DNA of 64,000 nt. It comes from JBKPNX01 sp046732855. GTDB taxonomy: Bacteria > Pseudomonadota > Alphaproteobacteria > Geminicoccales > Geminicoccaceae. Location of the stretch: assembly GCA_046732855.1 (NCBI GenBank), contig JBKPNX010000069.1:11518-75517 (forward strand), in the 5' to 3' direction. How positions within the stretch are numbered: the stretch's first letter is position 1; every line of letters starts with the position of its first letter. This document shows, in pieces, positions 9,708 through 18,336 of this stretch. The position numbers and the translations under genes are program-made. Below the pieces are notes generated by a model. That model saw only the letters and a program-made list of their open reading frames with translations, had not been told where the DNA came from and searched no databases.

Positions 9708-10352
9708 TCAGCCGGCCTCGATCTCCTCGAGCGTGCCGAGACGCGGCCGGTGGTGGGCGCTCCGATAGACCTCCTGGGGCTCGACAATCAATGCGCTGAG
9801 GAACGGCGTGAAGTCGTAGAACACCTCGGAGATGATCGCGGTCTCGCCCTGACGCACCTCGAAGCCCTCCGGCAGGACGGCGTCATCGCCCTCGGCGCCG
9901 AGATGGCTCGACGCGCTGTACGCGCCGCCACCGCTGCGCTGCCAGGCGACGATCGGGCCGTTGCCATCGGGATTGGTCACCGCCGACACGATCACCAGGC
10001 CGAGATCGGCGAGACTGAACGGACTGGCGACCTCCCCGATCGCCTCGAAAATGTCGGCCATCTCGGTCTCGTTGATGGTCTCGGCGCGCGACACCAGGTC
10101 GGAAATGGTGGTCGCGACCCGGTCCATCTTCTGGTGCAGGATCACGAAGCGGGCGAGCTCGGCGCTGGCCAGCATCAACATCATCAGGACGGGCGCCGCG
10201 AGCGCGAACTCGACCGCCACGTTGCCGGCCCGGCACGCCAGCAGGCGCAGGCCGATCCGGCTGCCGGCCCGGCGCGATCCGCGGCGCCGCCCCCGAGCCA
10301 GCCCGCCAGCGGGCGCCGGAAGAAACTGCGCAAGCATGGGCATCGCCATCAC
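9708..10352 (-). CDS. TadE-like pilus assembly protein (downstream copy)
   Basis: Small membrane-anchored pseudopilin-like protein of the Tad/Flp pilus system, about 210 aa. After a basic leader comes the TadE signature: a short GNVAVEFALAAPVLMMLML stretch combining the conserved Glu with a hydrophobic helix. A soluble domain exposed outside the inner membrane follows. Several start codons lie together (GTG 10352, ATG 10349, ATG 10343). The ATG at 10343 has the best spacing, 8 nt, from the AGGAG site. It is third in a co-directional set with another TadE-like gene and a TadG/VWA gene. The core secretion genes (tadA, rcpA) are not in the window. Confidence 0.82.
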   Translation of the reverse strand: MMAMPMLAQFLPAPAGGLARGRRRGSRRAGSRIGLRLLACRAGNVAVEFALAAPVLMMLMLASAELARFVILHQKMDRVATTISDLVSRAETINETEMADIFEAIGEVASPFSLADLGLVIVSAVTNPDGNGPIVAWQRSGGGAYSASSHLGAEGDDAVLPEGFEVRQGETAIISEVFYDFTPFLSALIVEPQEVYRSAHHRPRLGTLEEIEAG

Positions 10353-10382
10353 TCCTCTCGGTGGGCTGGCTACCCGTGGGCC

Positions 10383-10997
10383 TCAAGGACCAGGCGGTGG
10401 CGGCGTGAACGGCTCGTTGCGCACCGCGATATTGGACTGGAGCCGAATCGAATTGCCGAACAAAGGACGGAACAGCGGGATCATGATGTCCCAGTCGTAG
10501 GACATGCGGTAGACGACCACGGCACCCGGGCCGCCCAGGCCGGCGGCGCCCATGTCGGAGTCCCAGGTGCCATTGCCGTTGATGTCGGTGTACGGCTCGT
10601 CGTTGTCCCAGACGCCATTGTCGTTCTCGTCCGTGAACGGCTCGGGCTGGCCGATGTCGCCGAAATTCTCGTAAACCAGCGTGTCGATCTGCAACTCGTC
10701 CATGTCGATGATGCCGTAGGTATTGTCCTCGACGATCGACAGGATTTGATCCTCGCGGCTGACGCCGCCGCTGGTGAAGCCGGTGAGGCCATAGCGCGAG
10801 GCCTCACGCGCGGCGCCCTCAAGAATGGCCTGCACGAACATGATGCCCGAAAACTCCATGATCGCGCACAAAAGGCCGATGAACAGGGGCGCGACGAACG
10901 CGAATTCGACCATCGCCGCGCCGTTCTGCCCGAGCCCGGCGGCCCGGACGCGGCGCCATGCCGCCATCCGGGGCCAGCTCAGATCTTGCATACGCAT
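10383..10997 (-). CDS. TadE-like pilus protein with Asp-rich calcium-loop-like inserts
   Basis: 204-aa TadE-family protein. The N-terminal segment contains the conserved AAMVEFAFVAPLFIGLL pattern (Glu plus transmembrane helix). Unlike ordinary TadE proteins, the middle carries two successive Asp/Asn-rich loops, DENDNGVWD and DINGNGTWD, that look like the DxDxDG calcium loops of dockerin or EF-hand-type repeats. The loops suggest calcium-stabilised folding outside the cytoplasm; this is inference. The gene sits between the VWA TadG-like gene upstream (36 bp gap) and a second TadE-like gene downstream, in a probable operon. Confidence 0.82.
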   Translation of the reverse strand: MRMQDLSWPRMAAWRRVRAAGLGQNGAAMVEFAFVAPLFIGLLCAIMEFSGIMFVQAILEGAAREASRYGLTGFTSGGVSREDQILSIVEDNTYGIIDMDELQIDTLVYENFGDIGQPEPFTDENDNGVWDNDEPYTDINGNGTWDSDMGAAGLGGPGAVVVYRMSYDWDIMIPLFRPLFGNSIRLQSNIAVRNEPFTPPPPGP

Positions 10998-11033
10998 CGG
11001 TTGCTCCCGCCCCAGGCGTCCGCACCACGCCGC

Positions 11034-12755
11034 TCACTCGGCGATGCGCAAGGCGCTGAGCTGGTCGGCGATCTCGACGAACGCCTGTTGCAGGTCCGTC
11101 GCCGACGGTGCGTTGTAGTACATGTCCGGCTCGGTCGCGCAGTCGCGATACAGCTGCTGGGTTCCGGCGTCCGGCGAGGGACCGAAGGTCATGGTGTAGA
11201 TGATGACGCCCTGCGCCTTCATGGTCTGGCACATGTCGAGCATGCGGTCGTCGAGGATGCTGTTCGCGACCGCCTGGTTGGTGGTGCCGAGCCGGCCCTC
11301 GCTCAGCCGCCCGTACGCCGTATAGTCGGCGCCCGGCCACGTGGTCTGGAACTGGTTGCGCCAGTTGGTCGGGCTGGTCGGGTATGCATTATTCCCGGGA
11401 ATCCCGGTATAGTGGTTGGCGCCGCTCCCGCCCCACTGGAAGGTGATGCCAGGGTAGTCGTACCACTCATTGTTGCCATCGGTCAGCAGGATGATGACCT
11501 TCTCCATGTTGGGCGTCTCGTAGTCGAGCGGCAGCTCGTCCGGCAGGTCGCCGTCCCACCGGCCCCGCCAGTTCGGCGACAGCACCCGCCAGCCCCAGGC
11601 AAGCCCTTGGTTCGCCATGGTGCCGCCGCGGTGCCAGGGCGCCATGTCGTCGATCGCATTCAGGATCGTGGTCTTGCTCGCGACCAGCGGCGTGATTGCC
11701 GGGCCGCAGCCGAGGTTCGGTCCGGTGCCCTCGTTCTGATAGAGGTCGTTATCCAGCTTGAGCGCGGATTCCGGCCCGCTCGGATCCCACTCGTTGTCGC
11801 CGTTCAGCCACTTGCCCCAGGTGGCGGGGTTGGTCGCGGCATACTGGACCTTGGTCGGGCTCGGCTTGGACGGGGTGGGCGAGCCCTGCAGGTAGATCAG
11901 GTTGCCCGTGGCGTTGTAGGTCTTGGTCGAGTCTTTGACCACGGCCACGTAGCCGGTCTGCGTCCAGAAGGGGTTCACGTACTGGTGGAAGGTGGTCGCC
12001 CAGCGCAGAGGCGTGAAGAGCTGGACGTCCGGGGTCGCATCGTTGCTGTCGTTCGGGAAGGCGCGCGCCTCGACGCAGCCCTTCCATGTGGTCGGCAGGA
12101 AGTTGGCGGCGTTGTACCCGGTCAACCAGTCCTCGTGCTGGGTGCCGATGTTGACCGATGCGGCGTAAGGCACCAACCCCACCCAGAACTGCGGCACGGT
12201 CTCACGGTCGCCGTACAGAATGTTGATCAGATCGGTCGCCGCGGGCTTCATCGCGGCCATGCCGCCGTTGCCGCGCATCGAGCCGGTGTTGTCCATCACC
12301 AGCACCAGCTCCATGCCGCGCAGCTCGCGCTGGATGACGGTGCGCGCCGAGACGGTCACCTCGGGTACCCCGACGACTCTCATGAAATACGTCGGGATGG
12401 TCGCCGAGGCCACGATGGTAATGGTGTTCTGCGCGTCGTTGAAGTTGATGATCGGGTTATCGGGCAGTAACTCGGAGTCCATGTAGCCGGTCGGGAAATT
12501 GGCCTCGAAGAACATCAGGATGTCTTCTCGGCGGTGGTCGGTGTCGAACGCCCGACCACCGGCCAGCCCTGCCGCATCGATCGCATACGACAGCTTGGAC
12601 TTGAGCATGTAGCCGCGGCCGGTATCGATCGCGAGGCCGACCACCGCAAACAGCGGGATGATCGCCAGGCCCATGATCGCGGCCACCGCCCCGCGCTGCT
12701 CCACGAGCAGGCGTGCCCAGGCCGCACCCCGGAAGCCCTGTCGCTGGCTGCTCAT
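11034..12755 (-). CDS. TadG-like protein with von Willebrand factor A domain
   Basis: 573-aa inner-membrane-anchored protein of the Tad/Flp pilus system. The N-terminus has the TadE/G-type anchor (RGAVAAIMGLAIIPLFAVVGLAID). A von Willebrand A domain follows, with the metal-ion-dependent adhesion site DNTGS and a distal LLTDGNN motif, split by a long insert rich in Asn, Trp and Thr. The start at 12755 is chosen because GGAGG lies 8 nt before it; the open frame extends 26 codons further up without a better site. It heads the three-gene TadG-TadE-TadE set, and a perfect CtrA-type box lies about 90 bp upstream. Probable role is anchoring or shaping the pilus or adhesin. Confidence 0.87.
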   Translation of the reverse strand: MSSQRQGFRGAAWARLLVEQRGAVAAIMGLAIIPLFAVVGLAIDTGRGYMLKSKLSYAIDAAGLAGGRAFDTDHRREDILMFFEANFPTGYMDSELLPDNPIINFNDAQNTITIVASATIPTYFMRVVGVPEVTVSARTVIQRELRGMELVLVMDNTGSMRGNGGMAAMKPAATDLINILYGDRETVPQFWVGLVPYAASVNIGTQHEDWLTGYNAANFLPTTWKGCVEARAFPNDSNDATPDVQLFTPLRWATTFHQYVNPFWTQTGYVAVVKDSTKTYNATGNLIYLQGSPTPSKPSPTKVQYAATNPATWGKWLNGDNEWDPSGPESALKLDNDLYQNEGTGPNLGCGPAITPLVASKTTILNAIDDMAPWHRGGTMANQGLAWGWRVLSPNWRGRWDGDLPDELPLDYETPNMEKVIILLTDGNNEWYDYPGITFQWGGSGANHYTGIPGNNAYPTSPTNWRNQFQTTWPGADYTAYGRLSEGRLGTTNQAVANSILDDRMLDMCQTMKAQGVIIYTMTFGPSPDAGTQQLYRDCATEPDMYYNAPSATDLQQAFVEIADQLSALRIAE

Positions 12756-12845
12756 CGCGAAAACCTCCGTAAGATCGCCGGCGCGACGGACACCGTCCGG
12801 CGCGTCGGATGGCGGCAATCGAATCGACAACATCGCAGCCGCGAC

Positions 12846-12860
12846 TTAACGGACGCTTAA
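12846..12860. promoter_or_regulatory. CtrA-type box TTAA-N7-TTAA upstream of the Tad genes
   Basis: TTAA, seven bases, TTAA: an exact match to the CtrA consensus of Alphaproteobacteria. It lies about 90 bp before the TadG-like start at 12755, in the divergent intergenic region shared with the MaoC-like gene. A further GTTAAGACTTG, similar to the CTTAAGACCTG that overlaps the second half-site, lies at 12885-12895. CtrA controls pilin and motility genes in relatives, so regulation of this operon is plausible. Confidence 0.55.
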
Positions 12861-12979
12861 GACCTGACGGCCGGGTGAATTGAGGTTAAGACTTGCCGGG
12901 GAGGTGCCTGGACCAGCTTGCAAAGAGCTAAATCGCCGCCGGCCGCGCCGTTGCGCGCCTCGATCTCGGCGGCTATGTC

Positions 12980-13495
12980 ATGCCGGTCGGCCGACGCAGG
13001 GGTGCACCGGCCAAACCACGGGATCGATCAGGCTTGCCAGAGATCTACCTGGAGGATTTCGCCCCCGGTCAGGTCCATCACCTGGGCGAGCGCACGCTCG
13101 GGCGGGACGAGATCGTCGCCTTCGCCCGGGACTGGGATCCCCAGCCGTTCCACCTCGACGAGCAGGCAGCCGCCGCTTCGATCTATGGCGGGCTGATCGC
13201 GAGCGGCTGGCATACCGTGTGCGCGTTCATGCGTCTGTTCGCGGACGGCCTGCTGAAGCGCGCCGCGGCGATGGGCTCGCCCGGGATCGACGAGCTGCGC
13301 TGGCTCAAGCCCGTGCGCCCCGGCGACCGCCTCGAGGCGCGGCTCGAGGTGCTCGAGATCCGACCGTCGCGCTCCAAGCCCGATCGCGGCATCGTCCGGC
13401 TGCGCTGCGTGATGGCCGACCAGCACGCCGAGGAGGTACTGAGCTTCATCGCCAACGTGATGTTCCGCCGCCGGCCGGCGGCCCCACAGGACTGA
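12980..13495 (+). CDS. MaoC-like hot-dog-fold dehydratase family protein
   Basis: 171-aa single hot-dog domain of the MaoC/(R)-specific enoyl-CoA hydratase family. The hydratase-2 signature is visible as ARDWDPQPFHLDEQAA, supplying the catalytic Asp and His, followed by GGLIASGWHT. Enzymes of this type hydrate trans-2-enoyl-CoA or act in beta-hydroxyacyl metabolism. The start is uncertain: the ATG at 12980 adds a basic leader of about 20 residues, and homologues usually begin near the IYLEDFAPGQ segment. It is divergent from the Tad genes and has no obvious metabolic partner nearby. Confidence 0.85.
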   Translation: MPVGRRRGAPAKPRDRSGLPEIYLEDFAPGQVHHLGERTLGRDEIVAFARDWDPQPFHLDEQAAAASIYGGLIASGWHTVCAFMRLFADGLLKRAAAMGSPGIDELRWLKPVRPGDRLEARLEVLEIRPSRSKPDRGIVRLRCVMADQHAEEVLSFIANVMFRRRPAAPQD

Positions 13496-13559
13496 GCCGA
13501 ACGCGACGACGCCTCGGGCCACAGGGCCCCTGCAGTGAGGCCGCGACCGCTGCGATCCG

Positions 13560-15104
13560 CTATTGCGCCGCGGTCTGGGCGACCGCGTACCGCGTACAGG
13601 CATTGCCGACGGTGGTGATGGCGCGGGCGCACCACTGGCGCGCCACGATCGCGCTGATCGGCACGAGGGCGATGCCGCGGGCGTCGAGGTTCGGCAGCCA
13701 GCGTTTCAGGGCTTCGATGGTCACGTCGTGCGGGTGCCCCATCGCTACCGCGAAGCCCTGGCTCCGCGCGATCGTCTCGGCACGCGCGAGGCCGTGCAGC
13801 ACGGACGAGAGGTCGAGATCGTTGTCGATGAAGACGTCGCGCTCGGCAAACGGCACGCTCATGCGCTCGGCCTCACGCGCCGCCACCGAATTCGCCGTGG
13901 TCCGAGAATCCAGGAACAACAGGTCGCGCTGACGCAGCTCGGCCATCACGATGTCCATGCTGACCCGGTCGGCGGTCAGGAGCGAACCCATGTGATTGTT
14001 GATCCCGACGAAGCCGCGAAAGCTGCGCAGGTTGCTGCGCAGCCGCGAAATCAGCTCGGCCGGTCCGAGCTGGGCAGTGAGCGCGTTCGGCCCGGGCCAG
14101 TCCCGGCTGCGCGGCTGCATTGGCACATGCACGAGCAGCTCGTGCCCGGCGGCGCGCGCCGCCTCGGTCTGGGCCTTCAGGTCGGTGGCGTACGGCATGA
14201 ACGCGAGGGTGAGAGGCGCGCGCAGACGGTTGAGCGCGGCGGTGCCGCGCCGGTTCAGACCGAGATCGTCGATCACCACCGCGATCGCGGGCCGCGGATC
14301 GGCCACGGTCACGACTGCGTTGCGCAGCCAGGTCGGCGTGCGCCCGCGTTTGTGGTCGTTCGGGTGCATGTCGGCCGGCGCATCGAGCAGCGCGATCGCC
14401 TGGATCGCAGCTCCGTCCGATGGCGGCTTCGTCTCGTCGGGCGCTGCTTCCGGCATGATTCCTTCGGGCAGGACGCCGCCCGCTACTGCCCGGGTCATGG
14501 CCGGTTCGGACGGTGTGCCGGCCGGCGCGGTCGCGATCGAACTTGCATCCTCCTGCCGCGCTGCAGCGATTGGCTGCTGCGCAGCCGCTTCGGCGTGCGC
14601 GACCATCGCCGGCGCGGGTGTCGCTGCGCCGCCGCGCCCGCCCACGGCAACCCCTGCGCTCACCTCGCCCGAAGCGAGCGGCAGCCCGGCGTGCGCGTCC
14701 GCAGCCGGCGGAATGCCCTCGGTTGCGGTCCGATCGACCAGGGCCGGATCCGGCATGCCGATGTCCGGCATCGTCCTGGCGACCTGGTGCAGCCTCTGCT
14801 TGAGACGGTACTGAAGCGCGCTCGACCCCCCGCCGAGCTTCCGCCCCATCGGCGCCGCGACGCTCGCCAGAGCCGTGGGCACCAGACCGTCGTTGAATTC
14901 CCCACGCGCGACCGCCGGGTGGCCGGCGCCTGCCGCGTCGCGCTGGTCGAGCACGCGATGGCCGGGCTCGGGCCACAGCAGCCAGATGGCGGCCAACAGA
15001 GCCACGCCGAGCAGGGACCGAGAGGCGCTGATCCGGTGCTGGATCAGCTCGCGTCGGAGGCGGTAACCCCAGCTTCGACGGCTGCGGCGACGTCGTGACG
15101 CCAT
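13560..15104 (-). CDS. Divergent polysaccharide deacetylase family protein (YibQ/DUF610 type)
   Basis: 514-aa protein. A basic N-terminus and one transmembrane helix (about residues 28-45, LLGVALLAAIWLLW) anchor it. A long Ala/Pro-rich, low-complexity periplasmic spacer reaches to about residue 270, and a divergent polysaccharide deacetylase domain (NodB-like barrel) fills the C-terminus. Motifs typical of the family are VVIDDLGLN, VHVPMQP, GINNHMGS and AMGHPH. The domain lacks the standard zinc-dependent NodB motif set, so the family's activity is not well established; links to the cell envelope are likely. The long linker suggests it reaches toward peptidoglycan or the outer membrane. Confidence 0.87.
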   Translation of the reverse strand: MASRRRRSRRSWGYRLRRELIQHRISASRSLLGVALLAAIWLLWPEPGHRVLDQRDAAGAGHPAVARGEFNDGLVPTALASVAAPMGRKLGGGSSALQYRLKQRLHQVARTMPDIGMPDPALVDRTATEGIPPAADAHAGLPLASGEVSAGVAVGGRGGAATPAPAMVAHAEAAAQQPIAAARQEDASSIATAPAGTPSEPAMTRAVAGGVLPEGIMPEAAPDETKPPSDGAAIQAIALLDAPADMHPNDHKRGRTPTWLRNAVVTVADPRPAIAVVIDDLGLNRRGTAALNRLRAPLTLAFMPYATDLKAQTEAARAAGHELLVHVPMQPRSRDWPGPNALTAQLGPAELISRLRSNLRSFRGFVGINNHMGSLLTADRVSMDIVMAELRQRDLLFLDSRTTANSVAAREAERMSVPFAERDVFIDNDLDLSSVLHGLARAETIARSQGFAVAMGHPHDVTIEALKRWLPNLDARGIALVPISAIVARQWCARAITTVGNACTRYAVAQTAAQ

Positions 15105-15448
15105 ATGGGGCGCTCCACGCTCAGCCCGGCAGCCGGCGGTCTGACGGCGCCGGCGGCTTTCGTTGCGATAACAGAATAACCTTCATGGCAGCGCATTCAA
15201 CTGGGTCTTGGCGCTGATTCACTCCGGTCGAGCAGGCATTATGGCGATTAGTACTCGCATGAGGACTGGGGGACACGCCGCGCCAAGAGCGTGGCGCCGT
15301 ATCGGGATACGGCGCTGCCTGGCAGCGGCTTCGTGCGCCGCCCGCAGATCAGCCGCTTTCCTCTTGACGGCCCTGACCCGGCCGGGTTTTGCTGACGCGG
15401 TGCGCACGGCGCGGCACGGGCAGGCTGCTGTTTGACGGGCGTCCGGCG
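15105..15448. other. Leader region upstream of trpG
   Basis: About 340 bp between the divergent deacetylase gene and trpG. It should carry the promoters of both. It contains one strong hairpin at 15294-15315. No run of Trp codons was found, so a classical trp leader peptide is not supported. Confidence 0.5.
15294..15315 (+). promoter_or_regulatory. Perfect 9-bp hairpin in the trpG leader
   Basis: GCGCCGTAT and ATACGGCGC pair perfectly around a 4-nt CGGG loop, about 134 nt before the trpG start. No T-run follows. It may be a regulatory or RNA-stability element; attenuation is not demonstrated. Confidence 0.3.
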
Positions 15449-16033
15449 ATGTTGTTGCTTTTGGACAACTATGACAGCTTCACCTACAACTTGTTCCATT
15501 ACTTGGGAGAGTTAGGGGCGGAGGTCGTGGTGCGGCGCAATGACGCGCTCAGCGCTGACGACGCCCTGGCTTTACGGCCCGACGCGATCGTGATTTCCCC
15601 CGGGCCGTGCGACCCCGATCGGGCAGGCATTTCGGTCGATCTGGTGCGCCGCGCCGCCGGGGTGTGCCCCGTCCTCGGCGTGTGCCTGGGTCATCAGGCG
15701 ATCGCCCAGGCGTTCGGCGGCCGCATCGTGCGCGCCGCCAGGGTGATGCACGGCAAGATCAGCGAGATCGAGCACGCGGGCGACGGTCTGTTCCGCGACG
15801 TTCCCTCGCCGTTCGCGGCGACCCGGTACCATTCGCTGATGGCGGATCCGGCCAGTCTGCCGGACTGTCTGGAAATAACCGCCCGAACCTCGGATGGGGT
15901 GATCATGGCCGTGCGCCACCGCGAGCTGCCGATTCATGGGGTCCAGTTCCATCCGGAAAGTATCGAAACTGAACACGGGCACCGCCTGCTCGCCAATTTC
16001 CTGGCGCTGATCCCGCCGCGGGGCACCGCGTGA
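15449..16033 (+). CDS. trpG: Anthranilate synthase glutamine amidotransferase component
   Basis: Class I glutamine amidotransferase that feeds ammonia to TrpE for anthranilate synthesis; the related PabA role in folate synthesis is also possible. The 194-aa protein starts with LLLLDNYDSFTYN and carries the catalytic triad: Cys79 in GVCLGHQ and His168/Glu170 in HPES. The ATG at 15449 matches the family start; the open frame extends 20 codons further upstream without conservation. Its stop overlaps the trpD GTG by 3 nt. The operon context (trpD, trpC) favours trpG over pabA. trpE is not in the window. Confidence 0.95.
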   Translation: MLLLLDNYDSFTYNLFHYLGELGAEVVVRRNDALSADDALALRPDAIVISPGPCDPDRAGISVDLVRRAAGVCPVLGVCLGHQAIAQAFGGRIVRAARVMHGKISEIEHAGDGLFRDVPSPFAATRYHSLMADPASLPDCLEITARTSDGVIMAVRHRELPIHGVQFHPESIETEHGHRLLANFLALIPPRGTA

Positions 16034-17070
16034 ACGGCACGCCCAATCGCATGAAAGCGCTGCTGGCGCGGGTCGCGACCAGCGCGCCGCTGACCCTGGC
16101 CGAGGCACGCGACGCGTTCGAGATCATGATGTCCGGCGATGCCACGCCGGCGCAGGTGGGCGGCTTTCTCATGGGGCTGCGGGTGCGCGGCGAGACCGTC
16201 GACGAGCTCACAGGGGGCGCCCAGGCGCTGCGCGAACGCATGGTCAAGGTGCAGGCGCCCGACAGCGCGATCGACACCTGCGGCACCGGCGGCGACGCGT
16301 CGGGCACCTTCAACGTGTCGACGGCGGCAGCGATCGTGGTCGCCGCCTGCGGCGTTCCGGTGGCCAAGCATGGCAACCGCGCGCTGTCTTCCCGTGCCGG
16401 CTCGGCCGACATCCTGACGGCCCTCGGGGTCAACATCGAGGCCGAGCTCGCCCTGGTCGAGCGCGCGATCCGCGGCGCCGGTATCGGCTTCATGATGGCG
16501 CCGCGCTATCACGGCGCGATGCGTCACGTCGCCGGCGCCCGGGTCGAGCTCGGCACCCGGACCATTTTCAATCTGCTCGGCCCGCTAGCCAATCCGGCGG
16601 CGGCAAAGCGCCAGCTGATGGGGGTGTTCGCGCTCGAGTGGGTCGAGCCGATCGCCCAGGTGCTCGGCCAGCTCGGCGCCGAGCGCGCCTGGGTGGTGCA
16701 TGGCGCGGACGGCTTGGACGAGCTCAGCACCACTGGGCCATCGCACGTGGCCGAGCTGCGCGACGGCAGGATCAGCACCTTCGAAGTGACGCCGGAGCAG
16801 GCCGGGCTGCCGCGCGCCCGCCGCGACGATCTGCGCGGCGGCGATGCCACGACCAATGCGGATGCGTTGCGCGCCCTGCTCGACGGCGTACGCGGGCCGT
16901 ACCGCGACATCGTGGTGTTGAACAGCGCCGCGGCCCTGATCGTCGCCGATCGGGTCGACGATCTCGCGGCCGGCGCGGCGCGCGCGGTGGAGGCGATCGA
17001 CAGCGGGGCCGCGAAGGACACGCTTCGCGCGCTGGTCGCGATCACCAACGAGGCGGCGCCCGATGACTGA
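16030..17070 (+). CDS. trpD: Anthranilate phosphoribosyltransferase
   Basis: Second step of tryptophan synthesis: transfers phosphoribose from PRPP to anthranilate. The 346-aa protein has the PRPP-binding CGTGGDASGTFNVST loop near residue 83, the KHGNRALSS motif, and the GPLANPA segment. The GTG start overlaps the trpG stop (GTGA), and the 3' end overlaps trpC by 8 nt, so the three are translationally coupled. Length and motifs are normal. Confidence 0.96.
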   Translation: MNGTPNRMKALLARVATSAPLTLAEARDAFEIMMSGDATPAQVGGFLMGLRVRGETVDELTGGAQALRERMVKVQAPDSAIDTCGTGGDASGTFNVSTAAAIVVAACGVPVAKHGNRALSSRAGSADILTALGVNIEAELALVERAIRGAGIGFMMAPRYHGAMRHVAGARVELGTRTIFNLLGPLANPAAAKRQLMGVFALEWVEPIAQVLGQLGAERAWVVHGADGLDELSTTGPSHVAELRDGRISTFEVTPEQAGLPRARRDDLRGGDATTNADALRALLDGVRGPYRDIVVLNSAAALIVADRVDDLAAGAARAVEAIDSGAAKDTLRALVAITNEAAPDD

Positions 17071-17863
17071 CGTGCTCACCCGGATCTGCGCGGCCAAGCG
17101 CCAGGCGGTCGCCCGACGAAAGGCCGCGTTGCCCCTTCCTGAGCTCGAAGCGCGTCTGCCCGCCACCCCGCCGCGCAGCTTTCGGCGCGCCCTGCGGTCG
17201 AAGCTTCAGAGCGACGGGCTGGCGTTGATCGCCGAGATCAAGCAGGCCTCGCCCAGCCAGGGCCTTATCCGCGCCGACTTCGATCCGGGGACGCTCGCCC
17301 GCGCCTATGCTGCCGGCGGCGCTGCCTGTCTGTCGGTGCTGACCGAGGAGGCTTGGTTCCAGGGCGCCGATGAGCACCTGCGCGCGGCCCGCGCTGCGGT
17401 CGACCTGCCGTGCCTGCGCAAGGACTTCATTCTGGAAGCTTATCAGGTGGTCGAGGCGCGCGCGATCGGCGCCGACTGCGTGCTGCTGATCATGGCGGCG
17501 CTCGACGACGCCGTGGCGCAGGAGCTCGTACGCCTTGCCCAGGCCCTGGGCCTCGACGTCCTGGTCGAGGTGCACGATCCCCCGGAGCTCGAGCGCGCGC
17601 TCCAGCTTGATGTAACCCTGATCGGCATCAACAACCGCAATCTCAAGACGCTGCGGGTCGATCTTGGCACCACGGAGCAGCTCGCGCCTTTGGTGCCCGT
17701 GGACCGCCTGCTGGTCGCCGAGAGCGGCCTCGCGCGCCATGCCGACCTGGAGCGGATGGCCGCGGTCGGAGTCCGCTGCTTTCTGGTCGGCGAGGCGCTC
17801 ATGCGGCAGGCCGACGTCGCCGCCGCGACCCGTGCGCTGCTCGGCATCAGGCAGCTGGCATGA
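17063..17863 (+). CDS. trpC: Indole-3-glycerol-phosphate synthase
   Basis: Fourth step of the tryptophan pathway, making indole-3-glycerol phosphate from CdRP. A 266-aa TIM barrel with the signature LIAEIKQASPSQG (catalytic Lys), CLRKDFI, LIGINNRNL and VAESGL. It is monofunctional, without the TrpF domain fused in enterics. The ATG lies inside the end of trpD, and the stop overlaps the moaC ATG (ATGA), continuing the tightly coupled operon. Confidence 0.96.
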   Translation: MTDVLTRICAAKRQAVARRKAALPLPELEARLPATPPRSFRRALRSKLQSDGLALIAEIKQASPSQGLIRADFDPGTLARAYAAGGAACLSVLTEEAWFQGADEHLRAARAAVDLPCLRKDFILEAYQVVEARAIGADCVLLIMAALDDAVAQELVRLAQALGLDVLVEVHDPPELERALQLDVTLIGINNRNLKTLRVDLGTTEQLAPLVPVDRLLVAESGLARHADLERMAAVGVRCFLVGEALMRQADVAAATRALLGIRQLA

Positions 17864-18336
17864 GCGCTTTCACCCACTTCGACGAAGCCGGTAACGCGGT
17901 CATGGTCGACGTCACCGGCAAGACGGTAACCGAGCGGATCGCAACCGCATCGGGGCGGGTGCTGATGCGGCCGGAGACATTGGCGCTGATCGAACGCAGC
18001 GAAGTCGCGAAAGGCGACGTGCTGGGCGTTGCCCAGCTCGCCGGCATCATGGCCGCCAAGCGCACCGCCGAGCTGATCCCGCTATGCCATCCGTTGCCCT
18101 TGTCGTCGGTCCGGGTCGAGCTCAGCTGCCGCCCGGAGCCGCCTGCCGTCGAGATCACCGCGACCTGCCGCACGGTCGGTCGCACCGGGGTCGAGATGGA
18201 AGCGCTGTGCGCGGTCAGCGCGGCCGCGCTCACGGTGTACGACATGTGCAAGGCGGTCGATCGGAGCATGCGCATCACCGATGTCCGCCTGCGGCACAAG
18301 TCGGGCGGCAAATCAGGTACGTACACGGCTGACTGA
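17860..18336 (+). CDS. moaC: Cyclic pyranopterin monophosphate synthase MoaC
   Basis: Molybdenum-cofactor step that, with MoaA, turns GTP-derived intermediate into cyclic pyranopterin monophosphate. 158 aa, the normal length, with the conserved KGDVLGVAQLAGIMAAKRT, LIPLCHPLPL and GVEMEALCAV motifs; the conserved Asp and Lys in DMCKAVD and KSGGKSG belong to the active site. Coupled to trpC by an ATGA overlap and to moeA by a TGATG overlap. The trp-moa linkage is a known alphaproteobacterial arrangement. Confidence 0.96.
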   Translation: MSAFTHFDEAGNAVMVDVTGKTVTERIATASGRVLMRPETLALIERSEVAKGDVLGVAQLAGIMAAKRTAELIPLCHPLPLSSVRVELSCRPEPPAVEITATCRTVGRTGVEMEALCAVSAAALTVYDMCKAVDRSMRITDVRLRHKSGGKSGTYTAD

